Of a stretch of 64,000 nucleotides of DNA, positions 35,919 to 45,383 are shown piece by piece. Below the pieces are notes generated by a model. It saw only the letters and a program-made list of their open reading frames with translations, had not been told where the DNA came from and did not search any database. Location: NCBI RefSeq assembly GCF_025961225.1, contig NZ_JAOQNG010000009.1, forward strand, positions 209,162 through 273,161, read 5' to 3'. The DNA is from Azospirillum canadense (GTDB taxonomy: Bacteria; Pseudomonadota; Alphaproteobacteria; Azospirillales; Azospirillaceae). Numbering within the stretch: position 1 is the first letter of the stretch; each line of letters starts with the position of its first letter. A program made the translations under genes and the position numbers.

Positions 35919-36072
35919 GCGGCCCAGGATCTGACCGCCGCCGGCTTCGGCCTGCCGGCCATCCAGCAGGCGGGGCGCTGGAAAAGTCCCAACATGCCGG
36001 CCCGCTACGCCGAAAGGATCGTCCCCAAGCAAGGTGCCATGGCCCAACTCGGCTGCAAGCAGGGCAGGGGAC
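35919..36072 (+). pseudogene. tyrosine recombinase C-terminal remnant
   Basis: The frame reads AAQDLTAAGFGLPAIQQAGR WKSPNMPARYAERIVPKQGA MAQLG. It has the last catalytic positions of phage-type integrases (W in GRW and the nucleophilic Y in ARYAER). Nothing of the rest of the gene is present immediately upstream, where the IS110 element ends. Confidence 0.6.
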
Positions 36073-36140
36073 GACGCGGCCGACCTCGACCGAAGGCCCC
36101 CCTCCTTATTAACCGCAATCCGCTGCAGTGCGCTTGGAGC

Positions 36141-37097
36141 TCAGCCAAGCAACAGGGAGCCCTGGCGCGGCGCGGCGATTTCACGCTCGGGAATCGGCGG
36201 CTTCGACGGATACAGAACCACACCCTGGTCGTCGATGGTGACCTGAGCGTCCGGATAGACGACCATGGCCATCTTCAGAACATCGGGGAACTTGTACTTG
36301 AACTGGGCGCGGGTGCGATAGGCCGCCCCGAATTGCGCGTGCAGCGCTGCCCAGCTGACTGGCGTCGGGCCGGTCAGGACGTGCAGTCGGTAGGCGAGCC
36401 ACACATAGACGTCGATCGCCATGGACTGGTTGATGATGTGGCGCAGAGCCGGTTCCCAGATCGGGACCGGATGTTCGCGTAGTGCCTTGTAAAAGCTCGG
36501 CGACAGACGGACCTTGTCGGTCCACAGCCGCGGCTGGCTCGGGTCATCGGTGTGCAGCTGGATGCCGCCGCCCTTGATGATGCTGTCCTTCTCGAACTCG
36601 CCGCGGCCGCCGGCGTTGTTCCACATGAAGGTCAGGTTGCAGGCCGATAGGCGGTTGGCCTGCTCACGAACGTCTTTGTAGGCTTGGCCGCCATTGCTGA
36701 GGCCCATTCGGTCCAGCCAATCGTTCATCGAGCGGCCCAGTTCCACCTCGGGCGAGTTGTTCTGCACGGCTTGGGTCTGCAGGTAAAGGAGGATAAGGCG
36801 TGCCCGGCTGCCGTATGGCACACCAAATTGTTTGCGTCCGCCGTTGCCGTCGGGCAGCCAGCCCGGTTGGACCACGAGCGTGACGTTGTGCCCCTTGCGC
36901 TCCCATTCCTGTTCGTCTGGCAGCTTCTTGTGGGGCAGGGCGGTCAGGCAGAAGCCGGAGTAGGTGATGCCGAGTGCGGTCGACTCCTCGGCCAGCACTG
37001 CCGCGGCGATGTCCACAAGGTTGCGATCCTTCACGTCGACCAGACGGCGAGCTTCGTCACGGCCGTGGGTTCGCACAAGCTGGTGGATCGAAGCCAT
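36141..37097 (-). CDS. repA: RepA-type plasmid replication initiator
   Basis: 318 residues from ATG 37097 (MASIHQLVRTHGRDEARRLV); AGGAAGG stands six bases before it, which argues against ATG 37103. The pattern ITYSGFCLTALPHKKLPDEQ, PYGSRARLILLYLQTQAVQN, VELGRSMNDWLDRMGLSNGG and MAIDVYVWLAYRLHVLTGPT fits the plasmid-encoded RepA family (PF04796-type) of alpha- and gammaproteobacterial iteron plasmids. It would bind the iterons upstream to open the origin. One inverted iteron 60 bp from its start suggests autorepression. Confidence 0.88.
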   Translation of the reverse strand: MASIHQLVRTHGRDEARRLVDVKDRNLVDIAAAVLAEESTALGITYSGFCLTALPHKKLPDEQEWERKGHNVTLVVQPGWLPDGNGGRKQFGVPYGSRARLILLYLQTQAVQNNSPEVELGRSMNDWLDRMGLSNGGQAYKDVREQANRLSACNLTFMWNNAGGRGEFEKDSIIKGGGIQLHTDDPSQPRLWTDKVRLSPSFYKALREHPVPIWEPALRHIINQSMAIDVYVWLAYRLHVLTGPTPVSWAALHAQFGAAYRTRAQFKYKFPDVLKMAMVVYPDAQVTIDDQGVVLYPSKPPIPEREIAAPRQGSLLLG

Positions 37098-37157
37098 GAT
37101 CATCCTTCCTGAACAGCACTGTCCGAAGGGTGGCCTGATTGCGGCGTCCTGTCCATT

Positions 37158-37585
37158 CGCGGTCTGGTGATGGGAGCTACTTGGAAGGCTAGTAGGATCT
37201 TCTAGTTGCTTAGTATCACCAGACAGCGGAGGAAAAGCCGAGTCGCGCCGATTCGTTCATCACAAGACCGCGAAGACGCATCACCAGACCGCGAGGGAAA
37301 AAGTGCTAGCGCGTGGGAGCCATTCACCGCCTGCGTCCGACTCGGGAATGCCATCACCAGACCGCGAACATGCCCATCACCAGACAGCGATCCCGCCTTG
37401 AACAGGTCCAAGACCCCTGATTGGTGGTCCTTTTGATCGTCCACACACCACATCGGCATCACCAGACCGCGATCCAACCCATCACCAGACCGCGACTATC
37501 ACCAGACCGCGAACACGCTGATCACCAGACAGCGATCTCGACGATCACCAGACAGCGATCTCGACGATCACCAGACAGCGAGTCT
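37158..37585. repeat. iteron origin of replication (oriV), 12 copies
   Basis: The 15-mer ATCACCAGAC(C/A)GCGA recurs at about 37217, 37258, 37279, 37352, 37376, 37460, 37480, 37498, 37520, 37544 and 37568 in one orientation (37258 has ATCACAAGAC). It occurs once inverted at 37158-37172 near the repA promoter. Spacings range from about 18 to 80 bp. The last three copies are identical 24-bp units. Typical of an iteron-regulated plasmid origin with RepA. Confidence 0.9.
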
Positions 37586-37721
37586 GTGGCGCGATGCATG
37601 TTGAGCAGAATGCCCCTACCGACAGGGACTCAGTGCTGACCATTTACATCAACGTCTCGTTCACAGCACCAACCAGCGATGGCCGTCCGACCTCCGCGAT
37701 GCGGCTCTGCTGGCGGTCGGG

Positions 37722-38117
37722 CTAGAAATCCCGAAACGTGAGATTGGCGGCACTCTCCACGCAAACCTTTCGCATGATTCCCGGTCGGTCTTCTGTCAGC
37801 GGGCAAACTGTGAAATTACCGAAGGCAGCCTTGGAGCAGGGCGGCATCACGGAAATCCCGCGGTCGAGCCGGTCCGGAAGGAGGTGCTCGCCAGCAGGAT
37901 CGCCTTCGGGATTTACGACCCCCAGAATGCGTTTCGTACCGATTATCCAGATTCTGACGCTGGGCACGGCCGTGCATGATGTCATCCTCCCATGAACGGT
38001 GAAGCACTCTCCGACGCGCAGGGAACTTGCCGCACATGTGAGTAGATGATCGTCTGCCTCAACGTGCGAAGCAAAGAGAACCAGTCCGGTGAGGGCCGCG
38101 ACGGTGAATCGTCTCAT
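37722..38117 (-). CDS. small secreted hypothetical protein
   Basis: 131 residues with a clear signal peptide (MRRFTVAALTGLVLFASHVEA). The mature part has six cysteines and a beta-rich pattern (GECFTVHGRMTSCTAVPSVR, IWIIGTKRILGVV, TVCPLTEDRPGIMRKVCVES). No transmembrane helix and no recognised family. The signature of a periplasmic small beta protein; function unknown. Confidence 0.65.
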   Translation of the reverse strand: MRRFTVAALTGLVLFASHVEADDHLLTCAASSLRVGECFTVHGRMTSCTAVPSVRIWIIGTKRILGVVNPEGDPAGEHLLPDRLDRGISVMPPCSKAAFGNFTVCPLTEDRPGIMRKVCVESAANLTFRDF

Positions 38118-38188
38118 CAGTCTTTCTCACGACGGTGTCGGGGCGGTTGAGGAAACCTCCCTTCCGCGACAGCTTCTTCACCGGCCGG

Positions 38189-38662
38189 TTACAGGGCCTG
38201 TTCCAGTATTGCCCTCGCGGGCGCGTATTTCTCAGCGACCATCCGAGGCCCTGCGGCGATTGCCGCGACACGGGCTGGATCGCTGTTGTCCAAGTTGTCG
38301 GCCAGCTTGACCCGGATTGCCGTGGTGTTGCCGCTGACGGCGATCCGGGCAATCCAATCCAGGTAACTCCCTTCCGGACTCAGGTTCCGACTCACGAGTT
38401 GGATGGCGGCGATGGCTTCCTCTTCGATACCCAGCTCCCGGAGCTGGTCGGGTGTCACGCCAGCGTCTTCAATGGCATCGTGCAGCAAAGCCGCTTGGAC
38501 CTGAACCTTGGTTGCGTCTGGCAACCGCTCGACCAACCGCTGGGCAACTCGCTCAAGGTGAAGCCAATAGGGCGCACCAGCTTTGTCAACCTGACCGGCA
38601 TGCAGAGCCTTGGCCAGTTCCAGCGTTTCCCGGTACCAGTTCGTACTCTGCATGGCACTCAC
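38189..38662 (-). CDS. HD-domain hydrolase, Mesh1/RelA-hydrolase-like
   Basis: 157 residues. HD signature: ALHAGQVDKAGAPYWLHLER (first His region), AALLHDAIEDAGVT (HD with ED), VKLADNLDNSDPAR (late D/N). This is the layout of the small stand-alone (p)ppGpp hydrolase (Mesh1-like) domain. Substrate assignment is from family resemblance only; other nucleotides are possible. It follows the isochorismatase-like gene by 17 bp in the direction of transcription, so the two may be co-transcribed. Confidence 0.75.
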   Translation of the reverse strand: MSAMQSTNWYRETLELAKALHAGQVDKAGAPYWLHLERVAQRLVERLPDATKVQVQAALLHDAIEDAGVTPDQLRELGIEEEAIAAIQLVSRNLSPEGSYLDWIARIAVSGNTTAIRVKLADNLDNSDPARVAAIAAGPRMVAEKYAPARAILEQAL

Positions 38663-38679
38663 CCCCTTATTGCTCCCTT

Positions 38680-39201
38680 TTACGACAGGTCGCCGGCGGC
38701 CTCCGCGGCCTCGGCGTGAGGTATACAGCTCTGGAACTCGTCGGCGTTATGAAGCACGCTGGCGGCACCGAAATGGTGCTTCCACAACTTTGCACCCAAG
38801 GAGGCTGATCGGTCCAGAGACGAACCAACGGTCAGCCACTTGAGCAGTGTTGGAAAAAATCCGGCATCGAAAAGCATGAAACCGGCGGCAAGGCAGCAGG
38901 TATCGGCCTGGATGCCGCAGACCAGGACACGCTCAAAGCTCATGGATTTGAGATAGTCAATCAGTTCGGGGGGTGGGAGATACCCGTGCTTGACGAACAC
39001 CTTGTCGGTTAGAACCAGTGGCTCGTCGGCGGCAGCGGGCTTCCATCCAAGCTGCCGCTCAAAGGGTGTCACTGCCTCATCATGCCTCTCAACGGTCGCC
39101 ACTGAGTGCATAGTTAGGGCAAGCTGTGAAATCTTTTCGACCTGCCACGCGGGTGGGTTGAAGCAGGGTTGGACGTCGATGATGAGGAGTGCTTGTTTCA
39201 T
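38680..39201 (-). CDS. isochorismatase-family cysteine hydrolase
   Basis: 173 residues starting MKQALLIIDVQPCFNPPAWQ. The catalytic triad pattern is D9 in LIIDVQ, K in TDKVFVKHGY, and the nucleophile in VLVCGIQADTCCLAAGFMLF. Family members hydrolyse isochorismate, nicotinamide or N-carbamoyl compounds; the substrate is not predictable here. The last codons are Ala/Glu-rich. Upstream gene of the 38.2-39.2 kb pair. Confidence 0.78.
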   Translation of the reverse strand: MKQALLIIDVQPCFNPPAWQVEKISQLALTMHSVATVERHDEAVTPFERQLGWKPAAADEPLVLTDKVFVKHGYLPPPELIDYLKSMSFERVLVCGIQADTCCLAAGFMLFDAGFFPTLLKWLTVGSSLDRSASLGAKLWKHHFGAASVLHNADEFQSCIPHAEAAEAAGDLS

Positions 39202-39238
39202 GGGGCATGTTAGTGGGGATTTTGCCCCTGCGCCACCG

Positions 39239-39329
39239 CATGATCGAGCGTGGCCTGTTGTCTCTGGTGGACGACGGCGCGCACTGGCTCAAGGCGACCT
39301 TCACACCGGCGGGCATCGAGGCGCTGTGA
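39239..39329 (+). pseudogene. partial copy of the 110-aa gene at 33890
   Basis: About 91 bp matching 34056-34146 with a handful of changes (MIERGLLSLVDDGAHWLKAT FTPAGIEAL), then a stop. The 5' part of the gene is missing and other DNA precedes it. A truncated duplicate. Confidence 0.7.
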
Positions 39330-39379
39330 ACCGCCCCGGGTTTGTCGGAGTCCCCTTTTCCTGAGAAGATGGGGTCATC

Positions 39380-40301
<922 letters not shown>

Positions 40302-40567
40302 TGAGAGGCATCAACGGAGACATGGCTTCAATTCCCCATCCATGCACCACGCTGGCGACGGGGGGAGTGGCCAGCGGGGAAATGACGCGACCAACCACTG
40401 AACACGCTGGGTGTCACCAACCGGCGGCAGCACAGGTTGGGGAATTCCCTTCGCCCAGCCTGCCGGAGATTGCTCGGCTCGGTTTCATGGCGTTGCCGAG
40501 CCCGAGCATCACAGGGCGCGCCCAGAACGCCCTAAGGCCGTGCCCACGGCGTTCTGGTCGATGGCCA

Positions 40568-41209
40568 TCAATGCACGCTCGGCGCGGCGTGGCGTTTTCC
40601 GCGTCCGCGGCGTGCGGCGGGCGCAGGCGTCGCCGAAGAGGATGTGCCGTTTTCCTTGACCGCACCGGTCGCCGCTGCTTTCTTCCGTTTCGAGGCCGGC
40701 TCACCGTTGGGCGGAGTGGCCGCCGCCTTCTTCGCGACGTCGGTTGGGGACCACACCGCCTTGCGACCCTTGGCTGGCGTGTCGGTCTTCTTCGCAGCCG
40801 CCGTTGTCTTCGCAGCCGCCGTTGTCCGTCGTGTTTTCTTTTTGGGCTGAGCGATCGCCTCCACGGCGTCCGACACGGTTTCCACGCCGGCGGTGGCGGC
40901 GTCGCTCACCGTCTCCGCGACCATCCGCCCCATCTGGAGAGCGGCGTCCGTGAGCGTGTTCTCCGAAGTCTTCGTCTTGCGTGAACGCCGCGGCGTGTCG
41001 GGCGGAGCGGCGGTCAAGGCCGGCGCTGCCGCCTTGCGGCGGCGCTTCGCCACCGGGGCGGTTCGCGCCGCGTCGGCGGCTTGTTCCTCCGCCTCGATCT
41101 CCCGGCACGCCTGAATCCAATGAACTTCCGCCATGCCCTCCGGGCGGCCGTCGCGTTCCCAAATACTGTGCGCCCGCTCCCGAATGCGCGCGTCGCGGTC
41201 TTCTGTCAT
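40568..41209 (-). CDS. DUF2934 protein with basic Ala/Lys-rich tail
   Basis: 213 residues. The first ~40 (MTEDRDARIRERAHSIWERD GRPEGMAEVHWIQACREIEA) are a DUF2934 domain, common in alphaproteobacteria. The rest is a low-complexity, strongly basic tail (PKKKTRRTTAAAKTTAAAKK, PASKRKKAAATGAVK, RRGRGKRH) like histone H1-type nucleoid proteins. Probably binds DNA; the exact role is unknown. Confidence 0.72.
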   Translation of the reverse strand: MTEDRDARIRERAHSIWERDGRPEGMAEVHWIQACREIEAEEQAADAARTAPVAKRRRKAAAPALTAAPPDTPRRSRKTKTSENTLTDAALQMGRMVAETVSDAATAGVETVSDAVEAIAQPKKKTRRTTAAAKTTAAAKKTDTPAKGRKAVWSPTDVAKKAAATPPNGEPASKRKKAAATGAVKENGTSSSATPAPAARRGRGKRHAAPSVH

Positions 41210-41593
41210 GTCTGCCTCGGTCCTGTCAGCGCCATTTCACTGCCTGACATGTGGAACGCGACATGAAAAAGAAAGATCCCCTTTGTACTTACCTTCACGG
41301 GCGGGAGGCCTGGACCACGAAGAATGCGTCCGGCGGCAGCTTTGTTCACTCCGTCAGGGCCGTTGTTGTGATGCGATCGGGTGCGAAATGCGGGCGGTGG
41401 CTGGTCTTCTGGGGCGCATCATCTCAAGTTATTAGGCCTTTGATGATCCGGTGTCGTCGCACCATTCCAAGTGCGGACAGCAGTGGGGTTGTTTGGCTAC
41501 ACGAAAGCCCATATGAAAGGCATTGAGTTCTGCCGAATGGAACCACGACCCCGCAGCAAAAAGGGTCTGTCACTCAACATTGGGAGCGTTTGG
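41210..41593. other. intergenic region between DUF2934 and mucR genes
   Basis: About 380 bp with the divergent promoters of the two neighbours. No further gene supported. The frame upstream of the MucR start (from 41471) is open but has no ribosome site. Confidence 0.45.
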
Positions 41594-42049
41594 ATGGAAC
41601 GTGAAAAGCTGGTCGCGTTGACCGCCGAGATCGTCGCGTCTTATGTCAGCGCCAACCGGGTCGCTTCCAGCGACATTCCGCTTGTGGTGAACGAGGTGTT
41701 CAACGCTTTGGCTGGCACCGGCCAGCCGAAGGTCGAGGCGGTGAAGCCGGATCCGGCGGTGCCGGTCAAGAGGTCGGTGACGCCGGACTACATCGTCTGC
41801 CTGGAGGACGGCAAGAAGCTGAAGATGCTCAAGCGGCACCTGCGCACCGCCTACAACATGTCGCCCGCGGAGTATCGGGCCAAGTGGAACCTGCCGCCCG
41901 ACTACCCGATGACCGCGCCCAACTACGCCGCCACACGCAGCGAATTCGCCAAGCGGATCGGTCTGGGAAACAAAGGCCGCTCCGAGCCCGTGGCTGTGGC
42001 GCCGAGTGAACCCGCGCCCGCGAAAGGCCGGCGCAAGAAGGCCGCCTGA
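41594..42049 (+). CDS. MucR/Ros-family transcriptional regulator
   Basis: 151 residues from ATG 41594 (MEREKLVALTAEIVASYVSA), with GGGAGCG upstream. N-terminal oligomerisation helix, then the Ros-type zinc-finger region DYIVCLEDGKKLKMLKRHLR with YNMSPAEYRAKWNLPPDYPM TAPNYAATRSEFAK. The C-terminus is Pro/Ala/Lys-rich. MucR proteins bind AT-rich targets and repress exopolysaccharide, motility and transferred genes. The finger shows one Cys and later His residues, as in the reduced-finger MucR forms. Confidence 0.85.
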   Translation: MEREKLVALTAEIVASYVSANRVASSDIPLVVNEVFNALAGTGQPKVEAVKPDPAVPVKRSVTPDYIVCLEDGKKLKMLKRHLRTAYNMSPAEYRAKWNLPPDYPMTAPNYAATRSEFAKRIGLGNKGRSEPVAVAPSEPAPAKGRRKKAA

Positions 42050-42254
42050 CATCAGGCTTCCGGCATGGCGGCTGGCTGGAACGGGCGGTCTGCGAGCGCG
42101 CAAGAGGCACGTGCCCGGCATGGCGCTTGGCGCGCTCCTTGGATCCGAGCGGCACCACTTCATCCGTCTGGAGGAATGGTCGGGGATTCCCCTGGGACTC
42201 GAGCTGCGCTAAACTCGGGGCCGGTTTCGCCGTCACCCACCATATCTGGCCCGC

Positions 42255-42648
42255 ATGGTCCCCAGCCCTCAGCCACACACCACGCCGATCGCGCCATCCA
42301 ACACCCGGGTCTGCGAGCACTGCGGGCGTCCCCATGGCCACGCGCTGCGCTGCTGCCCGACGGGCGCTGGCTCTCGCCCGACGGCCTGTGGGTCGGCCCC
42401 GACGGCGCGCCGGCGCCCTGGCCGGATGTGGTCGACTACGCCGGCGTGAAGACGTCGCGGATCGTCGTCGGCCTGTATCGGCGCCGCTCCGAGGCGGCGG
42501 TGGCAGCGATGACCGCACCGGAACGGCATCGGCTGTGCCGGCGTTGTCACCTGGTCACCGGGCGCGAGGAGCACCGGCGCGTCGCGCGCAGCGGGCACTG
42601 ATGCGCTTCGCCTTGGGTGATCTGTTCGAAGGCACCTACCGTCTCTGA
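42255..42648 (+). pseudogene. possible HNH-like zinc protein, frameshifted
   Basis: Three frames carry successive protein-like pieces: SNTRVCEHCGRPHGHALRCC, then LLPDGRWLSPDGLWVGPDGA and APERHRLCRRCHLVTGREEH RR, then RFALGDLFEGTYRL. In order they resemble small HNH-type plasmid proteins (CxxC, then LCxxCHxxxxREEHRR, then a GDLFEG.Y end). Two frameshifts would be needed, so either decayed or a coincidence. Confidence 0.4.
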
Positions 42649-42687
42649 GAATCCGACTGGCCCCCTCGAGAAAGAGCCACCAACCTC

Positions 42688-43149
42688 ATGCACCATCGAC
42701 AGGACCAGCGCCGCTGGGACGCCCAGCCACGCGCGATCAAAGACCCTCGGCCCCAGAACGCGACGGCCACGGATCCACTGGTCCTGGCCACCAGCCTGCT
42801 GGATGGCGCGCGCACGCGGGCGGCTTTGCTTAAGGCCGTCGAGGCACGTGTGAAAGCCGACGCCGAGGAACGCCGACACTTCGCCGCGGCGGCCGGCCGC
42901 GTCCGCGGGCTGTCCGGCGACCAAGCGTTGGTCCAGGCGGTGCGCAACTATCTCCAGGATCTGGCTCGGTCTGCGGCGAATGACCGGACGGCAACCGTCG
43001 TGTGGCTCGCCCAAACGGTGGCAACGCTCACCGGCACGGGCGTTCCCAACGGTGCACACTCGGGCGTAACGGTCGCACGCGATCTCCGGGCTGCGGCCGA
43101 AGCGCTGTTCCGACCGCGAGGCCGGGACGACGTCTCGGTGTCCGGGTAG
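42688..43149 (+). CDS. hypothetical protein, 153 aa
   Basis: Starts MHHRQDQRRWDAQPRAIKDP. Composition is ordinary, with two amphipathic helical stretches (LVLATSLLDGARTRAALLKA VEARVK, LVQAVRNYLQDLARSAANDR). No membrane segment, motif or known family. The ribosome site is weak. It lies 65 bp before the TauE-like gene on the same strand. Confidence 0.45.
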   Translation: MHHRQDQRRWDAQPRAIKDPRPQNATATDPLVLATSLLDGARTRAALLKAVEARVKADAEERRHFAAAAGRVRGLSGDQALVQAVRNYLQDLARSAANDRTATVVWLAQTVATLTGTGVPNGAHSGVTVARDLRAAAEALFRPRGRDDVSVSG

Positions 43150-43214
43150 GGGAGGGCGCGACGGGGCATGTGCAGGCAACGTGATAGAGAACAGCGCTTC
43201 GAGCCCCCGCGGCC

Positions 43215-43979
43215 ATGCTGACCGACCCGGCCTTTTACGCCCTGGCCGTTCCCGCCGTGCTGCTGGCGGGCATCAGCAAGGGCGGGTTGTCCGGTTTGGG
43301 CGCTCTGTCGGTGCCAATCCTGACCTTGGTCATTCCACCAGGGCAGGCCGCCGGGCTGATGCTGCCGGTCCTGTGCCTGATGGATGTGTTTGGTCTGTGG
43401 GCGTATCGCCGCCAATGGAGCCACTCCGAGATGGCCGTGCTGCTGTCCGGGGCGGTGCTGGGGATTGGCCTCGGCGTGCTGGCCTTTGGGCGTCTGAACG
43501 ACGACGCGGTGCGGGCGCTCATCGGCGTGATCGCCGTCGTCTTTTCCATCCACCAATGGCTGAAACCCATCCTGCAGCGCCGGATGGCGGACAAGCCCCC
43601 GACGTCACGGTGGAAGGGGCTGTTCTGGTCCGGCATGTCCGGCTTCACCAGCTTCCTCGCCCACGCCGGCGGCCCCCCACTGATGGTCTATCTGCTCCCG
43701 CAGCGCTTGGAGAAGATGCGGTTGGCCGGCACGACCGTCGTGTTCTTCGGCGTGGTGAACTACGTGAAGTTGGTGCCTTATGTCTGGCTGGGGCAGATCG
43801 ACACCGCGAACCTGACGACCGCCCTCGCGCTGTCGCCACTCGCGCCGCTCGGCATCTGGCTGGGGGTGTGGTTGACCCGGTGGGTGTCGGAACGCCTGTT
43901 TTACCAGGCCAGCTATGCCTTGCTGTTCCTGGCCGGGCTGAAACTCCTCCACGACGGGCTGGGGGCCTGGGCACCGTAG
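43215..43979 (+). CDS. TauE/SafE-family anion exporter
   Basis: 254 residues with about eight transmembrane helices and the two TauE/SafE repeats: LLAGISKGGLSGLGALSVPI near the N-terminus and WSGMSGFTSFLAHAGGPPLM at mid-protein. The family exports or imports sulfite, sulfoacetate, taurine-derived anions or other small organic anions. It converges on the TRAP operon with a shared terminator. The substrate is not deducible; the neighbouring aromatic pathway suggests an organic anion, but this is speculation. Confidence 0.82.
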   Translation: MLTDPAFYALAVPAVLLAGISKGGLSGLGALSVPILTLVIPPGQAAGLMLPVLCLMDVFGLWAYRRQWSHSEMAVLLSGAVLGIGLGVLAFGRLNDDAVRALIGVIAVVFSIHQWLKPILQRRMADKPPTSRWKGLFWSGMSGFTSFLAHAGGPPLMVYLLPQRLEKMRLAGTTVVFFGVVNYVKLVPYVWLGQIDTANLTTALALSPLAPLGIWLGVWLTRWVSERLFYQASYALLFLAGLKLLHDGLGAWAP

Positions 43980-43989
43980 ACGCAACGGA

Positions 43990-44013
43990 GGCTGGCGGAG
44001 CCCGCCAGCCTTT
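43990..44013. terminator. terminator between tauE-like gene and dctM
   Basis: GGCTGGCGG, loop AGC, CCGCCAGCC, then TTT: a 9-bp GC stem with a short T run, 10 bp past the tauE-like stop. It probably serves both convergent transcripts. Confidence 0.7.
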
Positions 44014-44092
44014 CGTTCCCGTCGCTCGCGTGGGAGCACCACGTCGTCGTGTGTTTCCGTTTCCGAAGCAAGTGGGTGCCAACCCGGCGCCG

Positions 44093-45373
44093 TCAGCCAG
44101 CGAACCAGGCGGCCGGGACGGTGACCAGAGACGGGAACAGGATGAGCAGCAACAGGACGAGCAGCTGCGCCACCATGAAGGGCCAGACGCCCTTGATGAT
44201 GTCCTCCATGCTGATCCGCGAGACGCCGCACACCACGTTCAGCACCGTGCCGACCGGCGGCGTGATCAGCCCGATCGCGTTGTTGATGATGAACAGCACG
44301 CCGAAATAGACTGGGTCGATGCCCGCCTGCTTGATGACCGGCATCAGCACGGGGGTGAGGATCAGGATGGTCGGCGTCATGTCCATGGCCGTGCCGATGA
44401 CCACGACCAGCGCCATGATCGCGAACATCAGCAGCATCGGGCTGCCCATCAGCGGCTCCAGCAGGTCGGTCAGCTCACCGGGCAGGTCGGCGACCGTGAT
44501 GAGCCAAGACGACACCATGGCCGCGGCGACCAGGAACATCACCACCGCCGTCGTCTTGGCCGCGGTGGCGAAGACGGCGTAGAGGTCGGCGACGGTCATC
44601 TCGCGGTACACGAAAAGCGCGACGACCAGCGAGTAAACCGCGGCGACCACCGCCGCCTCGGTCGGCGTGAAGACGCCGAGCTTCAGCCCGAAGATGATGA
44701 TGCCCGGCAGCACCAGCGCCCAGAAGGCGTCGAAGAACGCACGCACCATCTCTTTCAGCGGCCGCCGGGGTGGCGGAGCGATGGTCTCCTGCCGCACCAC
44801 ATACCACCAGGCGACGCACAGGCCGAGCGCCAGAAGGACGCCCGGAACGATGCCGGCCAGAAACAGCTTGGTGATGGAGACGTTGGCGGCGACACCGAAG
44901 ATGATGAAGCCGATGGAGGGCGGAATGATCGGGGCGATGATGCCGGCCGCGGCGATCAGGCCGCCCGAGCGCGCCTTGTCGTGCCCGGCCGCCACCATCA
45001 TCGGCACCAGCAGCGCGGCCAAGGCGGCCGCGTCCGCCACGGCGGAGCCGGACAGGCTGGCGAGGATGGTCGCCGCCAGAATGGCGACGTAGCCGAGCCC
45101 GCCCTTGACGTGCCCGACCAGGGTGAGGGCGAAGGTCACGATGCGCCGGGACAGGCCGCCGGTGTTCATGATCTCGCCGGCCAGCATGAAGAACGGCACC
45201 GCCATCAGCGGGAAGCTGTCGGCGCCGTTGATGACGTTCTGCGCGATCACCTGCGCGTCGAACAGGTCGAGGTGCACCATCAGCGCCGCGCCGCACAGCA
45301 GCAGCGCGTAGGCGATGGGCATGCCGATGGCCATGGCCCCGAGCAGAGGCACCAGAAAGACGGCGATGGTCAT
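44093..45373 (-). CDS. dctM: TRAP transporter large permease (DctM-type)
   Basis: 426 residues from ATG 45373 (MTIAVFLVPLLGAMAIGMPI) with GAGGAGG upstream; the longer frame is antisense-like. About 12 transmembrane helices; conserved segments SAVADAAALAALLVPMMVAA, IIAPIIPPSIGFIIFGVAAN and FIINNAIGLITPPVGTVLNV. It forms the sodium-driven channel with DctQ. The last ~80 codons are almost identical in DNA to the second dctM at 63729. Last gene of iclR-dctP-aroQ-dctQ-dctM. Confidence 0.9.
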   Translation of the reverse strand: MTIAVFLVPLLGAMAIGMPIAYALLLCGAALMVHLDLFDAQVIAQNVINGADSFPLMAVPFFMLAGEIMNTGGLSRRIVTFALTLVGHVKGGLGYVAILAATILASLSGSAVADAAALAALLVPMMVAAGHDKARSGGLIAAAGIIAPIIPPSIGFIIFGVAANVSITKLFLAGIVPGVLLALGLCVAWWYVVRQETIAPPPRRPLKEMVRAFFDAFWALVLPGIIIFGLKLGVFTPTEAAVVAAVYSLVVALFVYREMTVADLYAVFATAAKTTAVVMFLVAAAMVSSWLITVADLPGELTDLLEPLMGSPMLLMFAIMALVVVIGTAMDMTPTILILTPVLMPVIKQAGIDPVYFGVLFIINNAIGLITPPVGTVLNVVCGVSRISMEDIIKGVWPFMVAQLLVLLLLILFPSLVTVPAAWFAG

Positions 45374-45383
45374 AAGGGCCTCC

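Noticed and set aside
37158-37585. CRISPR array
   Set aside because: The repeats are only ~15 bp, spacing ranges from a few bases to 65, one copy is inverted, and repA is adjacent: these are iterons.
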